A stretch of DNA of 64,000 nt from JBMNTP01 sp050945795 (GTDB lineage Bacteria > Bacillota > Clostridia > Christensenellales > MGBC116941): positions 235,095 through 299,094 of the forward strand of contig JBMNTP010000001.1 of NCBI GenBank assembly GCA_050945795.1. Direction: 5' to 3'. The notes below the pieces were generated by a model. The model was not told the DNA's origin and searched no databases. It saw nothing but the letters and a program-made list of their open reading frames with translations. The stretch's first letter is position 1, and each line of letters begins with the position of its first letter. The position numbers and the translations under genes are program-made. This document shows, in pieces, positions 50,968-59,391 of this stretch.

Positions 50968-51669
50968 ATGGATAGAGTAATAATAAAAAACGAAAAGCCA
51001 ACAACTCAAAAGCGTGTTAAAAATAAAGCGCCGCGTTTAGCGTTTATCGCGCTCTTTTTGATACTTATCGCGGCGCTAGGATATGTTATATGGGACAGTA
51101 TACCGTCTACCCCGTACGAGGCGCTAAGCATACAGGAAGTTGAAAACATAATATCAGCCAATCCCCCTCTTGATGATAAGAGGCAAGAGGTTTTAGATTC
51201 CGGTCTTTCGTTACTTGGTAAAGTAAATTATTTTTGGGGCGGCAAAAGCAATTCTATAGGCTGGGATAAAAGATGGGGCGTTCCTATGATAGTGATGAGC
51301 AAGGGCAGCGAAACTACGGGTACGCAGCGGCCTTTCGGGCTTGATTGCTCAGGCTTTGTCACATGGTGTTTTATGCAGGCGGGTTACACGCCGGAGCAGG
51401 CAGATGAGCTTATCGGCAATGGCACATGGAATCAATGGGACAGGTCGGTTCCTATAAAATGGAAGGATATTAGCGTTGGCGATTATGCGTTTGAAAACGA
51501 ATATCCCACCAATAAAGGCAATCATATCGGCATATGCGTAGGCTTTGATGATAAAAATCAGCCTGTTTTTATGCATTGCGCATACAGCTTTAATAATGTA
51601 GTAGTGACTAATGCCGGGCATGTATTTAAATACCCCAGGCGGCCTAATGTGTTCATATCTGATAATTGA
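50968..51669 (+). CDS. Membrane-anchored NlpC/P60 cell-wall hydrolase
   Basis: The 233-residue protein has an N-terminal signal anchor (LAFIALFLILIAALGYVIW, residues about 24-42). The NlpC/P60 domain carries the catalytic Cys in LDCSGFVTWCFMQAG (about residue 128), the His in NKGNHIGICVGF (about 186) and a third polar residue in FMHCAYSF. It cuts peptide bonds in peptidoglycan stems, outside the membrane. The extra segment between LGKVNYFWGGKSN and RPFGLDCSG is unusual in length. AGAAGG precedes the ATG. It has its own promoter and terminator. Confidence 0.85.
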   Translation: MDRVIIKNEKPTTQKRVKNKAPRLAFIALFLILIAALGYVIWDSIPSTPYEALSIQEVENIISANPPLDDKRQEVLDSGLSLLGKVNYFWGGKSNSIGWDKRWGVPMIVMSKGSETTGTQRPFGLDCSGFVTWCFMQAGYTPEQADELIGNGTWNQWDRSVPIKWKDISVGDYAFENEYPTNKGNHIGICVGFDDKNQPVFMHCAYSFNNVVVTNAGHVFKYPRRPNVFISDN

Positions 51670-51707
51670 GCGGCGGAAAAAATTTTATAAATCTTTATAA
51701 TGCAACC

Positions 51708-51741
51708 AACCGGCTTATTCCCTTTTAAAAGCGGTTTTTTT
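51708..51741 (+). terminator. Terminator after the NlpC/P60 gene
   Basis: AACCGGCTT (51708-51716) pairs with AAGCGGTT (51729-51736) with a one-base bulge, followed by a T-run. Confidence 0.65.
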
Positions 51742-51824
51742 GTAATATAATAGTATATACGCATCTCCTGTTTTTATTGTACAAATCAGTTTATATAGAA
51801 TAATTATCGAAAGCGAGGCCAGCT

Positions 51825-52928
51825 ATGAAATTTACATTTACAATGCCTACCCGCCTGTTTTTTGAAGAAAACGGCGTATTAAATCATGCAGAGGAATTCG
51901 CCAAACTTGGCAAAAAAGCCATGATTATAACCGGCAAACATTCTGCCAAAGCCAGCGGAGCGCTTTTAGATGTTGAAACTACGCTCTCTAAATCCGGCGT
52001 AGAGTATCGTATATTCGACCGCGTTGAAAATAACCCCACAATGACTACCGCCCGCATTGCCGCAGATAAAACAGCGACATTCGGCGCGGATTTTGTAATA
52101 GGCATAGGCGGCGGCTCGCCAATAGACGCGGCTAAAGCAGTAGCCGTACTGGTGGCAAACCCATCAATGGAAGTATCGGAGCTTTTTAAAAGCAAGTATG
52201 AGAAGGCCCTGCCCATAGTAGCCATCCCCACCACCGCCGGCACCGGCACAGAGGCGACGCAATACAGCGTACTGGCAAATGAGGAGCTGCAAACGAAGCT
52301 GGGCTTTGGCAATTACCATACCTTCCCCGCCCTTTCCTTCCTCGATGCGCGCTATACCGCCTCTTTAAGCCTTGACGTAACAATAAACACCGCTATAGAC
52401 GCTTTCTCTCATTCTCTTGAAGGCTATCTCGCAAACAGAAGCAATATAATAACAGACTGTCTCGCCCTCGACGCTATAACAATGTTCGGCTCGGCAATAG
52501 ACAGCCTTACCGCCGGCAAACTTGATTTTTCGACCCGGGAAAAGCTGCTCTATGTTTCTATGCTCGGCGGCGTTGTAATAGCGCAAGCCTCCGTAACGCT
52601 ACAGCACGGCATGGGCTATTGCTTTACATATTTCCACGACATACCGCACGGCAAAGCCAACGGTCTGCTTATGCGCGAATACCTAAAATTTGTTTATCCC
52701 GAAGTTAAAGATAAGGTCGATACAGCGATGTCCCGCATGGGCTTTTCAAGTATAGACGCCTTCGCCGGCAAGCTTGAGCAGCTTATAGGCAAGGCGCCGC
52801 TGCTAAGCGCTAAAGAAGTAGAGCAGTATACTAAGCTATCTCTGCTCCAAAAAGGCAGCATTGCCAACACTCCTCGCACCGTAACCGAAACCGAAATATG
52901 CAGCATATGGCAAAAGTTCGCTAAGTAA
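51825..52928 (+). CDS. Iron-containing (type III) alcohol dehydrogenase
   Basis: The 367-residue protein has the cofactor loop GIGGGSPIDAAKAVAV (about residues 91-106), PTTAGTGTEATQYSVL (about 138-153), the metal site with NTAIDAFSHSLEGYL (about 190-205) and LQHGMGYCFTYFHDIPHGKANGLLM (about 260-285). The DAFSH and HGMGY/HDIPHG parts give the Asp and His ligands. The family reduces aldehydes with NAD(P)H. A GCGAGG site precedes the ATG. The substrate is not readable. It lies convergent to an enolase-superfamily gene. Confidence 0.88.
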   Translation: MKFTFTMPTRLFFEENGVLNHAEEFAKLGKKAMIITGKHSAKASGALLDVETTLSKSGVEYRIFDRVENNPTMTTARIAADKTATFGADFVIGIGGGSPIDAAKAVAVLVANPSMEVSELFKSKYEKALPIVAIPTTAGTGTEATQYSVLANEELQTKLGFGNYHTFPALSFLDARYTASLSLDVTINTAIDAFSHSLEGYLANRSNIITDCLALDAITMFGSAIDSLTAGKLDFSTREKLLYVSMLGGVVIAQASVTLQHGMGYCFTYFHDIPHGKANGLLMREYLKFVYPEVKDKVDTAMSRMGFSSIDAFAGKLEQLIGKAPLLSAKEVEQYTKLSLLQKGSIANTPRTVTETEICSIWQKFAK

Positions 52929-52995
52929 CGTACAGAGGAAAGCCTTTTGGCAGCGCTTGCTTCTTTAGATAATATTTATCTATATAGTCAAATAT

Positions 52996-53021
52996 GAAAA
53001 GGCCGCATATGCGGCCTTTTC
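52996..53021. terminator. Perfect palindromic bidirectional terminator
   Basis: GAAAAGGCCGC (52996-53006) and GCGGCCTTTTC (53011-53021) pair fully around ATAT, between two convergent genes. The core CCGCATATGCGG is the same as in module 2 of the composite repeat. Confidence 0.8.
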
Positions 53022-53119
53022 TCATAAACCTAATATCAACCCAATGGTTTGTTTTAGCTTTACCTTTCATTTTTCTAAATACCCGTCCCGGGCATAGGGA
53101 AAAGGTAACAACCCCTCCG

Positions 53120-54247
53120 TTACCAGGACTTAACGGTATACTTTTCGAGTATTTCAGGGTTTAACTCTATGCCAAGTCCGGGCAAATCAGGTATATGGAC
53201 ATTGCCATCTTTATCTATCTGGTAATGGCTCTTTATGAGGTTTTTGCTCAATACCGTTTCTTGCGAGCAGTATTCTAGCACAAACGAGTTTTTAACCGAC
53301 GCTATAAACTGGAGCGAGGCGGACATCAGTATGCCTGTTTTAAAAGCGTGGGGTATTACGGGTATTTCTTTTGTCCTCGCTATATCCGCCGCCTTTTTGG
53401 CTATGGATATTCCACCGCAGCGGCTCATATCCGGCTGCAATATGTCCACGCAGTTGTTTTCAAGCAGCTCCATAAATTCATACAGCGTACCGACTTCCTC
53501 ACCAGCGGATATCTTAAGATTAGTAGCCTCAGAGAGCCGCTTATAGCCCTGTATATTGTCGGGCCAGAAAGGCTCTTCAACCCACGATATATTGTATTGC
53601 TCTATTTCGTTGCAAATCTGTATGGCAGTTTTAGCGTCGCCCCATCGCATGCCTATATCTATCATAAGCATAGCATCTTTACCGAGCTGACGCCGGCACG
53701 CCGCGATAAGCTCTATATCCTTTTCGCGGCTTTGTCCGAGCGCGCCCCAGCCAAACTTTATGCCCCTAAACCCTTGTGGCATCTGCTCGTCTACTATTTT
53801 CTTTATGCCGTCCTCATCTTCCGGCATAAGCACGCTGCAATAAGCGGGTATAACCGTTTTAAATGCGCCGCCTAGCAGCTTATAAACGGGCAGCCCGAGC
53901 GCCTGGCCCTTTATATCCCACAGCGCCATCTCAACGCCGCTCATAGCATGTATGCCAACACTTCTTCTGCCGTAATAATACGACTTTTCATACATCTTCT
54001 CCCATAGCACCTCTATATCCATGGGATCCTCGCCAATAAGTATTTCCTTAAGCCCCATGCACACCATATGCGACGCCGGCGCGTTTATTATGGCGCTAAC
54101 AATATAAGGGGAAGAATCAACCTCGCCAATGCCTGTAATACCGGCATCCGTCTCTACCATAATTACAACAGTGTCCTGGCTGCCGTCGCCTATCATTTCA
54201 ATTTGCTCTTGCCGTACCACGATAGCTTTTACATCGGTAATCTTCAT
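53120..54247 (-). CDS. Mandelate racemase/muconate-lactonizing enzyme (enolase superfamily)
   Basis: The 375-residue protein has the two-domain enolase-superfamily layout. In the barrel the metal ligands are Asp in LMIDIGMRW (about 203), Glu in WVEEPFWPDN (about 230) and Glu in ISAGEEVGTL (about 255). A possible acid/base His is in IPHAFKTGIL (about 302) and a Lys in FRGIKFGWG (about 172). These residues fit the mandelate-racemase subgroup, which dehydrates or epimerises sugar acids. ATG 54247 follows AGGAGG. No sugar-acid transporter adjoins it, so the substrate is open. Confidence 0.83.
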   Translation of the reverse strand: MKITDVKAIVVRQEQIEMIGDGSQDTVVIMVETDAGITGIGEVDSSPYIVSAIINAPASHMVCMGLKEILIGEDPMDIEVLWEKMYEKSYYYGRRSVGIHAMSGVEMALWDIKGQALGLPVYKLLGGAFKTVIPAYCSVLMPEDEDGIKKIVDEQMPQGFRGIKFGWGALGQSREKDIELIAACRRQLGKDAMLMIDIGMRWGDAKTAIQICNEIEQYNISWVEEPFWPDNIQGYKRLSEATNLKISAGEEVGTLYEFMELLENNCVDILQPDMSRCGGISIAKKAADIARTKEIPVIPHAFKTGILMSASLQFIASVKNSFVLEYCSQETVLSKNLIKSHYQIDKDGNVHIPDLPGLGIELNPEILEKYTVKSW

Positions 54248-54540
54248 TTTTTGCCTCCTATGATGTGTTTTTAGAAATATTAGCTTAAGAAACAGCGGCA
54301 AATGAGGTATAGCCGCCTTACCCTTTTATATTTTGTCAGCAAACTTCGGTATTAAAGAAACTGTCATGTAATATAATACAACATATTTCGCAAAATGTAT
54401 AAACTATATCCAAATTCTACCGATATATATTAGTGTTGTGTAAACGTATTACAAAAACACCATTCCCCATCTTCTTTCAGGACGAAACGCAGTTTATAGG
54501 TCTGCCGTCCTTATTATATACGCAGGGAGAAATGCTCAAT

Positions 54541-55611
54541 ATGAGATTCATACCCATACGCAAGCTTCGAGAAGGCGATATACTGGCCTGCGACATTATA
54601 ATGGATAAAACCCGCACGATGCTGAGAACCGGCGTACGACTAAGCCAACAAAATATTACAAGGCTGCGCGAAATAGGATTCTGCGGCGCTTATATAAAAG
54701 ATGAACTGTCAGAAGGCATATGCGTCAATTCGGTGGTAGAAGAACAGCTCAAGCACCACGCCATGGCGGAGGTTGAAAAGCTATTCGCGGGAGCAATAGA
54801 CTTAGGCCGCGCTTCTAAGCCGGATACGGCGAATATTCACATAATCGCAAAAGAGATGGTATCGCAGGTGCTGGAAAAAAAGCACCTTGTGGTAAATATT
54901 ATAAACCTTCGCTCATACGATGACTATACTTTCAGCCACTGCGTAAACGTCGCTGTTATAGCCGCGGTTATAGGAGCGGCGTTAGGGCTTGATAAAAACG
55001 AGCTTTGCAGTCTTTCTGTCGGCGCGCTGCTCCACGACATAGGCAAGATGATGGTGCCAAAGGAAATCATAAACAAAAAAGGCCGGCTTACAGGTGAGGA
55101 ATATGCCGTTATGAAGCAACACTGCCGGCTCGGATACGAATACCTCTCGCCGCTTGATTCTTTAAGCGATGCCGCTCGCCTTTCCTCCCTTATACACCAT
55201 GAGTATTTTAACGGCACCGGCTATCCGAATAAGCTTTCCGGCAACGACATACATCTTTTTGGTCGCATAATATGCGTGTCAGATATATTCGACACCCTTA
55301 CATCAGACCGGCCGTATAGAAAGGCGCTCAACGCCTCCGACGCTATGGAATACATAATGTCTGGTTACGGCACTATGTTTGAGCCTGCAATAGTAGACGC
55401 TTTTACACGCAAAATAGCGCCGTATCCCGTCGGCTCTTTGATTAGGCTGAGCACCGGCGATACCGCTATAGTTGTTGAAAATTTTGAATCGGCGGGTTTG
55501 CGTCCTAAAGTGCGCATAATACGCGATAATAAACCAACATCAAATCAGCTCGATCTTCTGCACGACATAAATGCGCGCAATATAACAATACAAGAAACTG
55601 TAAACCTATAG
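54541..55611 (+). CDS. HD-GYP domain phosphodiesterase
   Basis: The 356-residue protein has an N-terminal region (about residues 1-105, LREGDILACDIIMDKTRTMLRTGVRLS) typical of DUF3391-like partners. The HD-GYP domain follows, with YTFSHCVNVAVIAAVIG (about 135-150), ALLHDIGKMMVPKEII (about 170-185), HHEYFNGTGYPNKLSG (the GYP motif, about 222-237) and IICVSDIFDTLTSDRPYRKAL (about 245-265). These enzymes hydrolyse cyclic di-GMP, or sometimes cGAMP. ATG 54541 was chosen for family fit; ATG 54532 is nearer a GGGAG site, and a longer frame reaches back to 54433. It lies close to the chemotaxis/motility locus, which fits c-di-GMP control. Confidence 0.87.
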   Translation: MRFIPIRKLREGDILACDIIMDKTRTMLRTGVRLSQQNITRLREIGFCGAYIKDELSEGICVNSVVEEQLKHHAMAEVEKLFAGAIDLGRASKPDTANIHIIAKEMVSQVLEKKHLVVNIINLRSYDDYTFSHCVNVAVIAAVIGAALGLDKNELCSLSVGALLHDIGKMMVPKEIINKKGRLTGEEYAVMKQHCRLGYEYLSPLDSLSDAARLSSLIHHEYFNGTGYPNKLSGNDIHLFGRIICVSDIFDTLTSDRPYRKALNASDAMEYIMSGYGTMFEPAIVDAFTRKIAPYPVGSLIRLSTGDTAIVVENFESAGLRPKVRIIRDNKPTSNQLDLLHDINARNITIQETVNL

Positions 55612-55613
55612 TT

Positions 55614-55978
55614 ACCTTTCTTTTGGAAAAAAGAAAGGTAACCCAAAGAAAACCCCTATCGCGGCTCACTTCGGCCATTTAAGTGCCACTTCCCCCGCAT
55701 GCCCACCTTTCTTTTGGAAAAACCTAAGGCAGCCCAAAGAAAATCCCTATCGCGGCTCACTTCGGCCATTTGAGTGCCCTCTCCCCCACGTGCCCACCTT
55801 TCTTCTAAAAAAAACGCAAGGCAACCCAAAGGAAATCCCTATCGCAGCTCACTTCGGCCATTTGAGTGCCCTTTCCCCCACGTGCCCACCTTTCTTCTAA
55901 AAAAAACGCAAGGCAACCCAAAGGAAATCCCTATCGCGACTCACTTCGAGCATTTATGATGCCCCTTCCCGCGCCCCC
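55614..55978 (+). repeat. Four tandem units of about 91 bases (expanded module 1)
   Basis: Units begin at 55614, 55705, 55796 and 55888, with lengths of 91, 91, 92 and 91 bases. Each starts with ACCTTTCTT and a run of A, then CCCAAAG, CCCTATCGC, CTCACTTC, and ends with a pyrimidine-rich CCCC stretch. The first unit has a full hairpin (ACCTTTCTTTT with AAAAGAAAGGT at 55614-55639); units 2-4 lose the right arm. The array begins two bases past the stop codon of the HD-GYP gene. A short open frame through it is only the repeat and is not regarded as a gene. Confidence 0.9.
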
Positions 55979-56200
55979 GCCTTTTTCCTAAAAAAGAAAG
56001 ATACGCCAATAAAAATCTATTTCTTGCATTACCTTAATAGCTTTATGCATTTATTTGCCTTGCAGTTAATCCGCTTCTTCTCCCTAAAATGCCGCATATG
56101 CGGCATTTTTATAAAGTTTGGGATCAAACCCTTTTTAAAGGGTTTGCCGCCGGAGGCAACCGTATCCTTCGGCCGCCGGGAGCAACCGTACCCCCAGCCA
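55979..56200 (+). repeat. Composite intergenic repeat, copy C
   Basis: After the tandem array, a degraded module 1 (CCTTTTTCCTAAAAAAGAAAG, 55980-56000) is followed by about 85 less conserved bases. The palindrome ATGCCGCATATGCGGCAT (56089-56106), the inverted repeat CAAACCC/GGGTTTG (56125-56146) and GCCGCCGGAGGCAAC come next. A further GGCCGCCGGGAGCAAC lies at about 56170. The rest of the gap to 56295 contains a small AAAAGGCCGCC/GGCGGCC hairpin (about 56228-56250) that may end the fliY transcript. Confidence 0.85.
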
Positions 56201-56295
56201 CCGTCGCCCCCATACTCCCACGATATCAAAAAGGCCGCCAAAAGGCGGCCTATGACGGCAGAGGCGCACTTTCCCCCGCCGCCCGTAGCTGACAT

Positions 56296-57324
56296 TTATT
56301 GCTGAGAAATAACCTCGCTTATCTTAACGCCGTAATTATCATTTACCACAACAACCTTGCCTCTGGCTATAAGCTTGTCGTTTATAATAACCTCAACGTC
56401 CTCCCCTTCATTCTTATCAAGCACAATAACAGAGCCCATCTTAAGCTCCATTGTCTCGCGTATGCTCTTTTTCGCCTGCCCCAACTCTACAACAACGCTC
56501 AACGGTATATCCATTACTAGATCCATATTGCTGCCCGGCACCGTTCTTTCGGCTTCTCTTGGAGCAGGCGGCGCTTTGGGAGCCGGCGGTATCGTTTCTA
56601 CTGCTTCTGCATTTTTCTCTTCTTCCTCTTTTATATCCGGCGTTTGCGGCTCTTGCTGCTGCCGCGCCATTTCGGCTGCCGCCTCCTCATTCATGGCATC
56701 GCCAAGCAGCCCGCGCGCCAGCTTTCTCCCGAAGTCAAAAGGTAGCACCTGCATAAGATCGCTTGACAGCAGACCTTCTATCTCCATAGAAAAGCTTATC
56801 TGTATAAACACCTGATCCCTAAGCACCCTTATATCCGGATCGTCAGTGTCCATTACTATTTCGCGCACCTCCGGCGGTGATATGTTGATTGTCTTCCCTA
56901 AAAGTCCGGCTAACGATGTTGACGATGAGCCTACCATCTGATTCATGACCTCGCTTATGGCGCTCATGTACATTTCCTTAACTTCATCTGAAGGATTGTC
57001 GCTGCCCTCCCCGCCCATTAAAAGATCGGTTATGGCATACGCATCCTCCTGCTTAAGCAAAAATGCGTTATAGCCTATGACGCCGGCAGTATACATTACC
57101 TCAACTACAACATACGGCTTTTTATATGTGTTTAACTGCCGCGGCGAGGTGCATACCCTAACCCTCGGCGTTGTAATGCTTACTCTACGACTTAAAAGTG
57201 AAGATACAGCGGTTGCTGAAGCGCCCATGCATATATTGCCTATCTCCCCAAGCGCGTCGATTTCATCCTCCGAAAGCCGCCACATATCATGCATCAAATC
57301 GGCGCTCGCTTCAACTTCCCTCAT
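56296..57324 (-). CDS. fliY: FliY: CheC-type phosphatase fused to FliN-type switch protein
   Basis: The 342-residue protein has an N-terminal CheC-like region (about residues 15-215) with two phosphatase motifs: LGEIGNICMGASATA (then Pro 23 residues after the Asn) and ISEVMNQMVGSSS (again with Pro at the same distance). A Glu/Pro/Ala-rich linker (about 215-258) follows, then a FliN/SpoA domain (MDLVMDIPLSVVVELGQAKKSIRE to the end). FliY sits in the flagellar switch and removes phosphate from CheY. It overlaps the end of fliM by 14 bases. It is the last gene of the cheW-led unit. Confidence 0.93.
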   Translation of the reverse strand: MREVEASADLMHDMWRLSEDEIDALGEIGNICMGASATAVSSLLSRRVSITTPRVRVCTSPRQLNTYKKPYVVVEVMYTAGVIGYNAFLLKQEDAYAITDLLMGGEGSDNPSDEVKEMYMSAISEVMNQMVGSSSTSLAGLLGKTINISPPEVREIVMDTDDPDIRVLRDQVFIQISFSMEIEGLLSSDLMQVLPFDFGRKLARGLLGDAMNEEAAAEMARQQQEPQTPDIKEEEEKNAEAVETIPPAPKAPPAPREAERTVPGSNMDLVMDIPLSVVVELGQAKKSIRETMELKMGSVIVLDKNEGEDVEVIINDKLIARGKVVVVNDNYGVKISEVISQQ

Positions 57325-58312
57325 GCCGTGTTTCCTCCTTAAGTATCTCTTGTACGTGCACCGCGTATTTCGAGGCGCTGGTGCCTATTTTGCCTTTAAA
57401 TTTAGGTATATGCTCGACCATTATCGTCACCGGTTTATCAACCCCATGATCCAGACAGATTATATCGCCTTCTTTTAGCTTTAGTATGTCGCTTACAGGG
57501 CCGGTTGTAGTATTGAATACCGCCTTGAGGGTTAGAGGCGTATCGAGCATACCCGGCCGCATCTCCCTATTCGGCTTTTCCTCATCGTTTCGCCGAGCGA
57601 AATCGGAATATACTGTTTTCATAGTAAGCTGCTTTGACAAAAGCTGCACCGCGACATGCGGTATACATATGTGTATAAGGTCGGATATGCCGCCTATGCT
57701 TACGTTCAGTGTAGCGATGGCTATCGGCTCATTCGCCGCTACAATCTGCGTAAACTGTGCGCTTGTTTCCACTCTATCAAGAACGGTTTTTATCTTTATA
57801 ATCTTTTTCCATGCCTCGTCCATACAGGAAAGCATTTGCTTTATAATGCGCTGAAGAATGGCGAATTCTATCTCGGTAAACTGTTTTTCAACATTACTGC
57901 CCCTGCCCTTGCCGCCAAACACTCTGGCGATCATGGCATAGGCTATTGATGAGGAAATTACAAAAAGCGCCGGACCTTGCAGCGGCGGCAGACTTATAAT
58001 CGAAAGTATAGATGGTTCGGGTATGGAGTTGCTAAATTCCGAAAACGTCTGCTCCTCTATCGATAACATCTTTACCTCGCAGGCCGAGCGGAAATGTCCG
58101 GATAGGTAATAGGAAAGCAGGTTTGAGTAGTTCTCAAAAATAAAATGCAGCGTGCGTATCTGCTCTTTTGGAAATTTATTAGCTGTTCTAAAGTTGTATT
58201 CTTTTATTTGCGCCGTTTCGATATCGTTTTGCTCACAGACAGCGTCGGCCTCGCCGAGCGAAAGCGACATCAAAAGATCATCTATCTCATTTTGTGAAAG
58301 AATATTCGCCAA
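57311..58312 (-). CDS. fliM: Flagellar motor switch protein FliM
   Basis: The 333-residue protein starts ILSQNEIDDLLMSLS, the conserved CheY-P-binding N-terminus (LSQxEIDxLL). The CheC-like middle domain has LHFIFENYSNLLSYYLSGHF, SIISLPPLQGPALFVIS and MIARVFGGKGRG (about 125-140). The C-terminal SpoA domain has PLTLKAVFNTTTGPVSDILKLKEGDIICLDHG. It is the direct receiver of phospho-CheY in the motor. It is located downstream of cheB rather than inside a flagellar export cluster. Confidence 0.95.
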   Translation of the reverse strand: MANILSQNEIDDLLMSLSLGEADAVCEQNDIETAQIKEYNFRTANKFPKEQIRTLHFIFENYSNLLSYYLSGHFRSACEVKMLSIEEQTFSEFSNSIPEPSILSIISLPPLQGPALFVISSSIAYAMIARVFGGKGRGSNVEKQFTEIEFAILQRIIKQMLSCMDEAWKKIIKIKTVLDRVETSAQFTQIVAANEPIAIATLNVSIGGISDLIHICIPHVAVQLLSKQLTMKTVYSDFARRNDEEKPNREMRPGMLDTPLTLKAVFNTTTGPVSDILKLKEGDIICLDHGVDKPVTIMVEHIPKFKGKIGTSASKYAVHVQEILKEETRHEGS

Positions 58313-58335
58313 AGTATTTCCTCCCGACGCCGTAA

Positions 58336-59388
58336 TTAACCGCGCCTTTTATCGGCTCCGCTAACGCCCAGCCATTGGTATATAGAGCCGGACATATCCT
58401 CAATATCCATAAACCTGTCTGTAGCGCCCAATTCCCCCGCCACCTTAGGCATACCGAAAACAACGCAGCTTTCCCTGCTCTGACCTATTGTAGCGGCGCC
58501 GGCATTTTTCATATTAAGCAAGCCTTTCGCGCCATCTGCACCCATGCCGGTAAGTATAATGCCAAGAGCGTTTTTGCCCGCCGCCTCGGCTACCGAATTG
58601 AACAATACATCGCCTGACGGGCAATGCCCGCTTACCTTCTCGCCTTCAAAACAGCGAACCCTATAACCGCGGCGCGTCTTCTCAACCTTCATATGCATTC
58701 CGCCCGGCGCTATATACGCCCTGCCTTTTATGATATCATCCTTGTCCTTAGCCTCTCTTACCTCCATAGCGCAGCTGCTATTAAGCCGCTCGGCGTAAAG
58801 CCGTGTGAACCCCGGCGGCATATGCTGCACTATAACAATGCCCGGCACATCGTCGCCGAGCGCCTTTAGCAGCGTATGTACGGCGTCGGTGCCGCCTGTT
58901 GAAGCGGCGGCGGCTATCAAAAGCTTATCCGGTGCGGCGTCCGGCGCTACACTGCTCTTTTTTGATGCAGCGTTTTTGCGCCCACCCAGTCGCGCGATAG
59001 AAGCGACTTTTATCTTTACTATCAGTTCGGATATAAAGTGCTTTCTCTCCAGCTCGCTTTTCATATCCGCCTTGCTTACAAAATCTAACGCCCCCGCATC
59101 GAGTGCGTCAAGAGCGGCTTCAGCAGCCGAGCTCACTACCACAACAGGCAGCGGGTGCTGCGGCATAAGCCTTTTTAGAAACTCAACGCCATTCATTTTA
59201 GGCATCTCTATATCAAGTGTCATAACATCGGGGTTAAGCTCAAGTATTTTATCTCTCGCCTCATATGGGTCGGACGCTACTCCGGCCACTTCAAGCGCCG
59301 CGTCCTTTTCTAACTGTGCGGCTATAAAAGAGCGCATGAACAGCGAATCATCTACTATCAGCACTCGTATCTTCTTTTTAATCGCCAT
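58336..59388 (-). CDS. cheB: Chemotaxis glutamate methylesterase CheB
   Basis: The 350-residue protein has an N-terminal receiver (VLIVDDSLFMR and phosphoacceptor Asp in MTLDIEMPKMNGVEFL, about residue 57). The C-terminal methylesterase has catalytic Ser in AAASTGGTDAV (about 165), His in VQHMPPGFT (about 192) and Asp in LTGMGADGAKG (about 288). It demethylates and deamidates chemoreceptors in the adaptation loop. The gene lies 3 bases after cheR. No chemoreceptor gene is in the window. Confidence 0.96.
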   Translation of the reverse strand: MAIKKKIRVLIVDDSLFMRSFIAAQLEKDAALEVAGVASDPYEARDKILELNPDVMTLDIEMPKMNGVEFLKRLMPQHPLPVVVVSSAAEAALDALDAGALDFVSKADMKSELERKHFISELIVKIKVASIARLGGRKNAASKKSSVAPDAAPDKLLIAAAASTGGTDAVHTLLKALGDDVPGIVIVQHMPPGFTRLYAERLNSSCAMEVREAKDKDDIIKGRAYIAPGGMHMKVEKTRRGYRVRCFEGEKVSGHCPSGDVLFNSVAEAAGKNALGIILTGMGADGAKGLLNMKNAGAATIGQSRESCVVFGMPKVAGELGATDRFMDIEDMSGSIYQWLGVSGADKRRG

Positions 59389-59391
59389 GCG

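Noticed and set aside
55774..55959. Short open frame with a repeated peptide in the tandem array
   Set aside because: It arises only because the 91-base unit is nearly a multiple of three; there is no ribosome binding site and the peptide does not persist across all units.
55614..55978. CRISPR-like array
   Set aside because: The repeated part makes up almost the whole 91-base unit, units degrade progressively, there are no unique spacers and no cas genes.
55613..56200. Insertion sequence remnant
   Set aside because: No transposase fragment, terminal inverted repeats or target duplication could be found around the repeat-rich gap.
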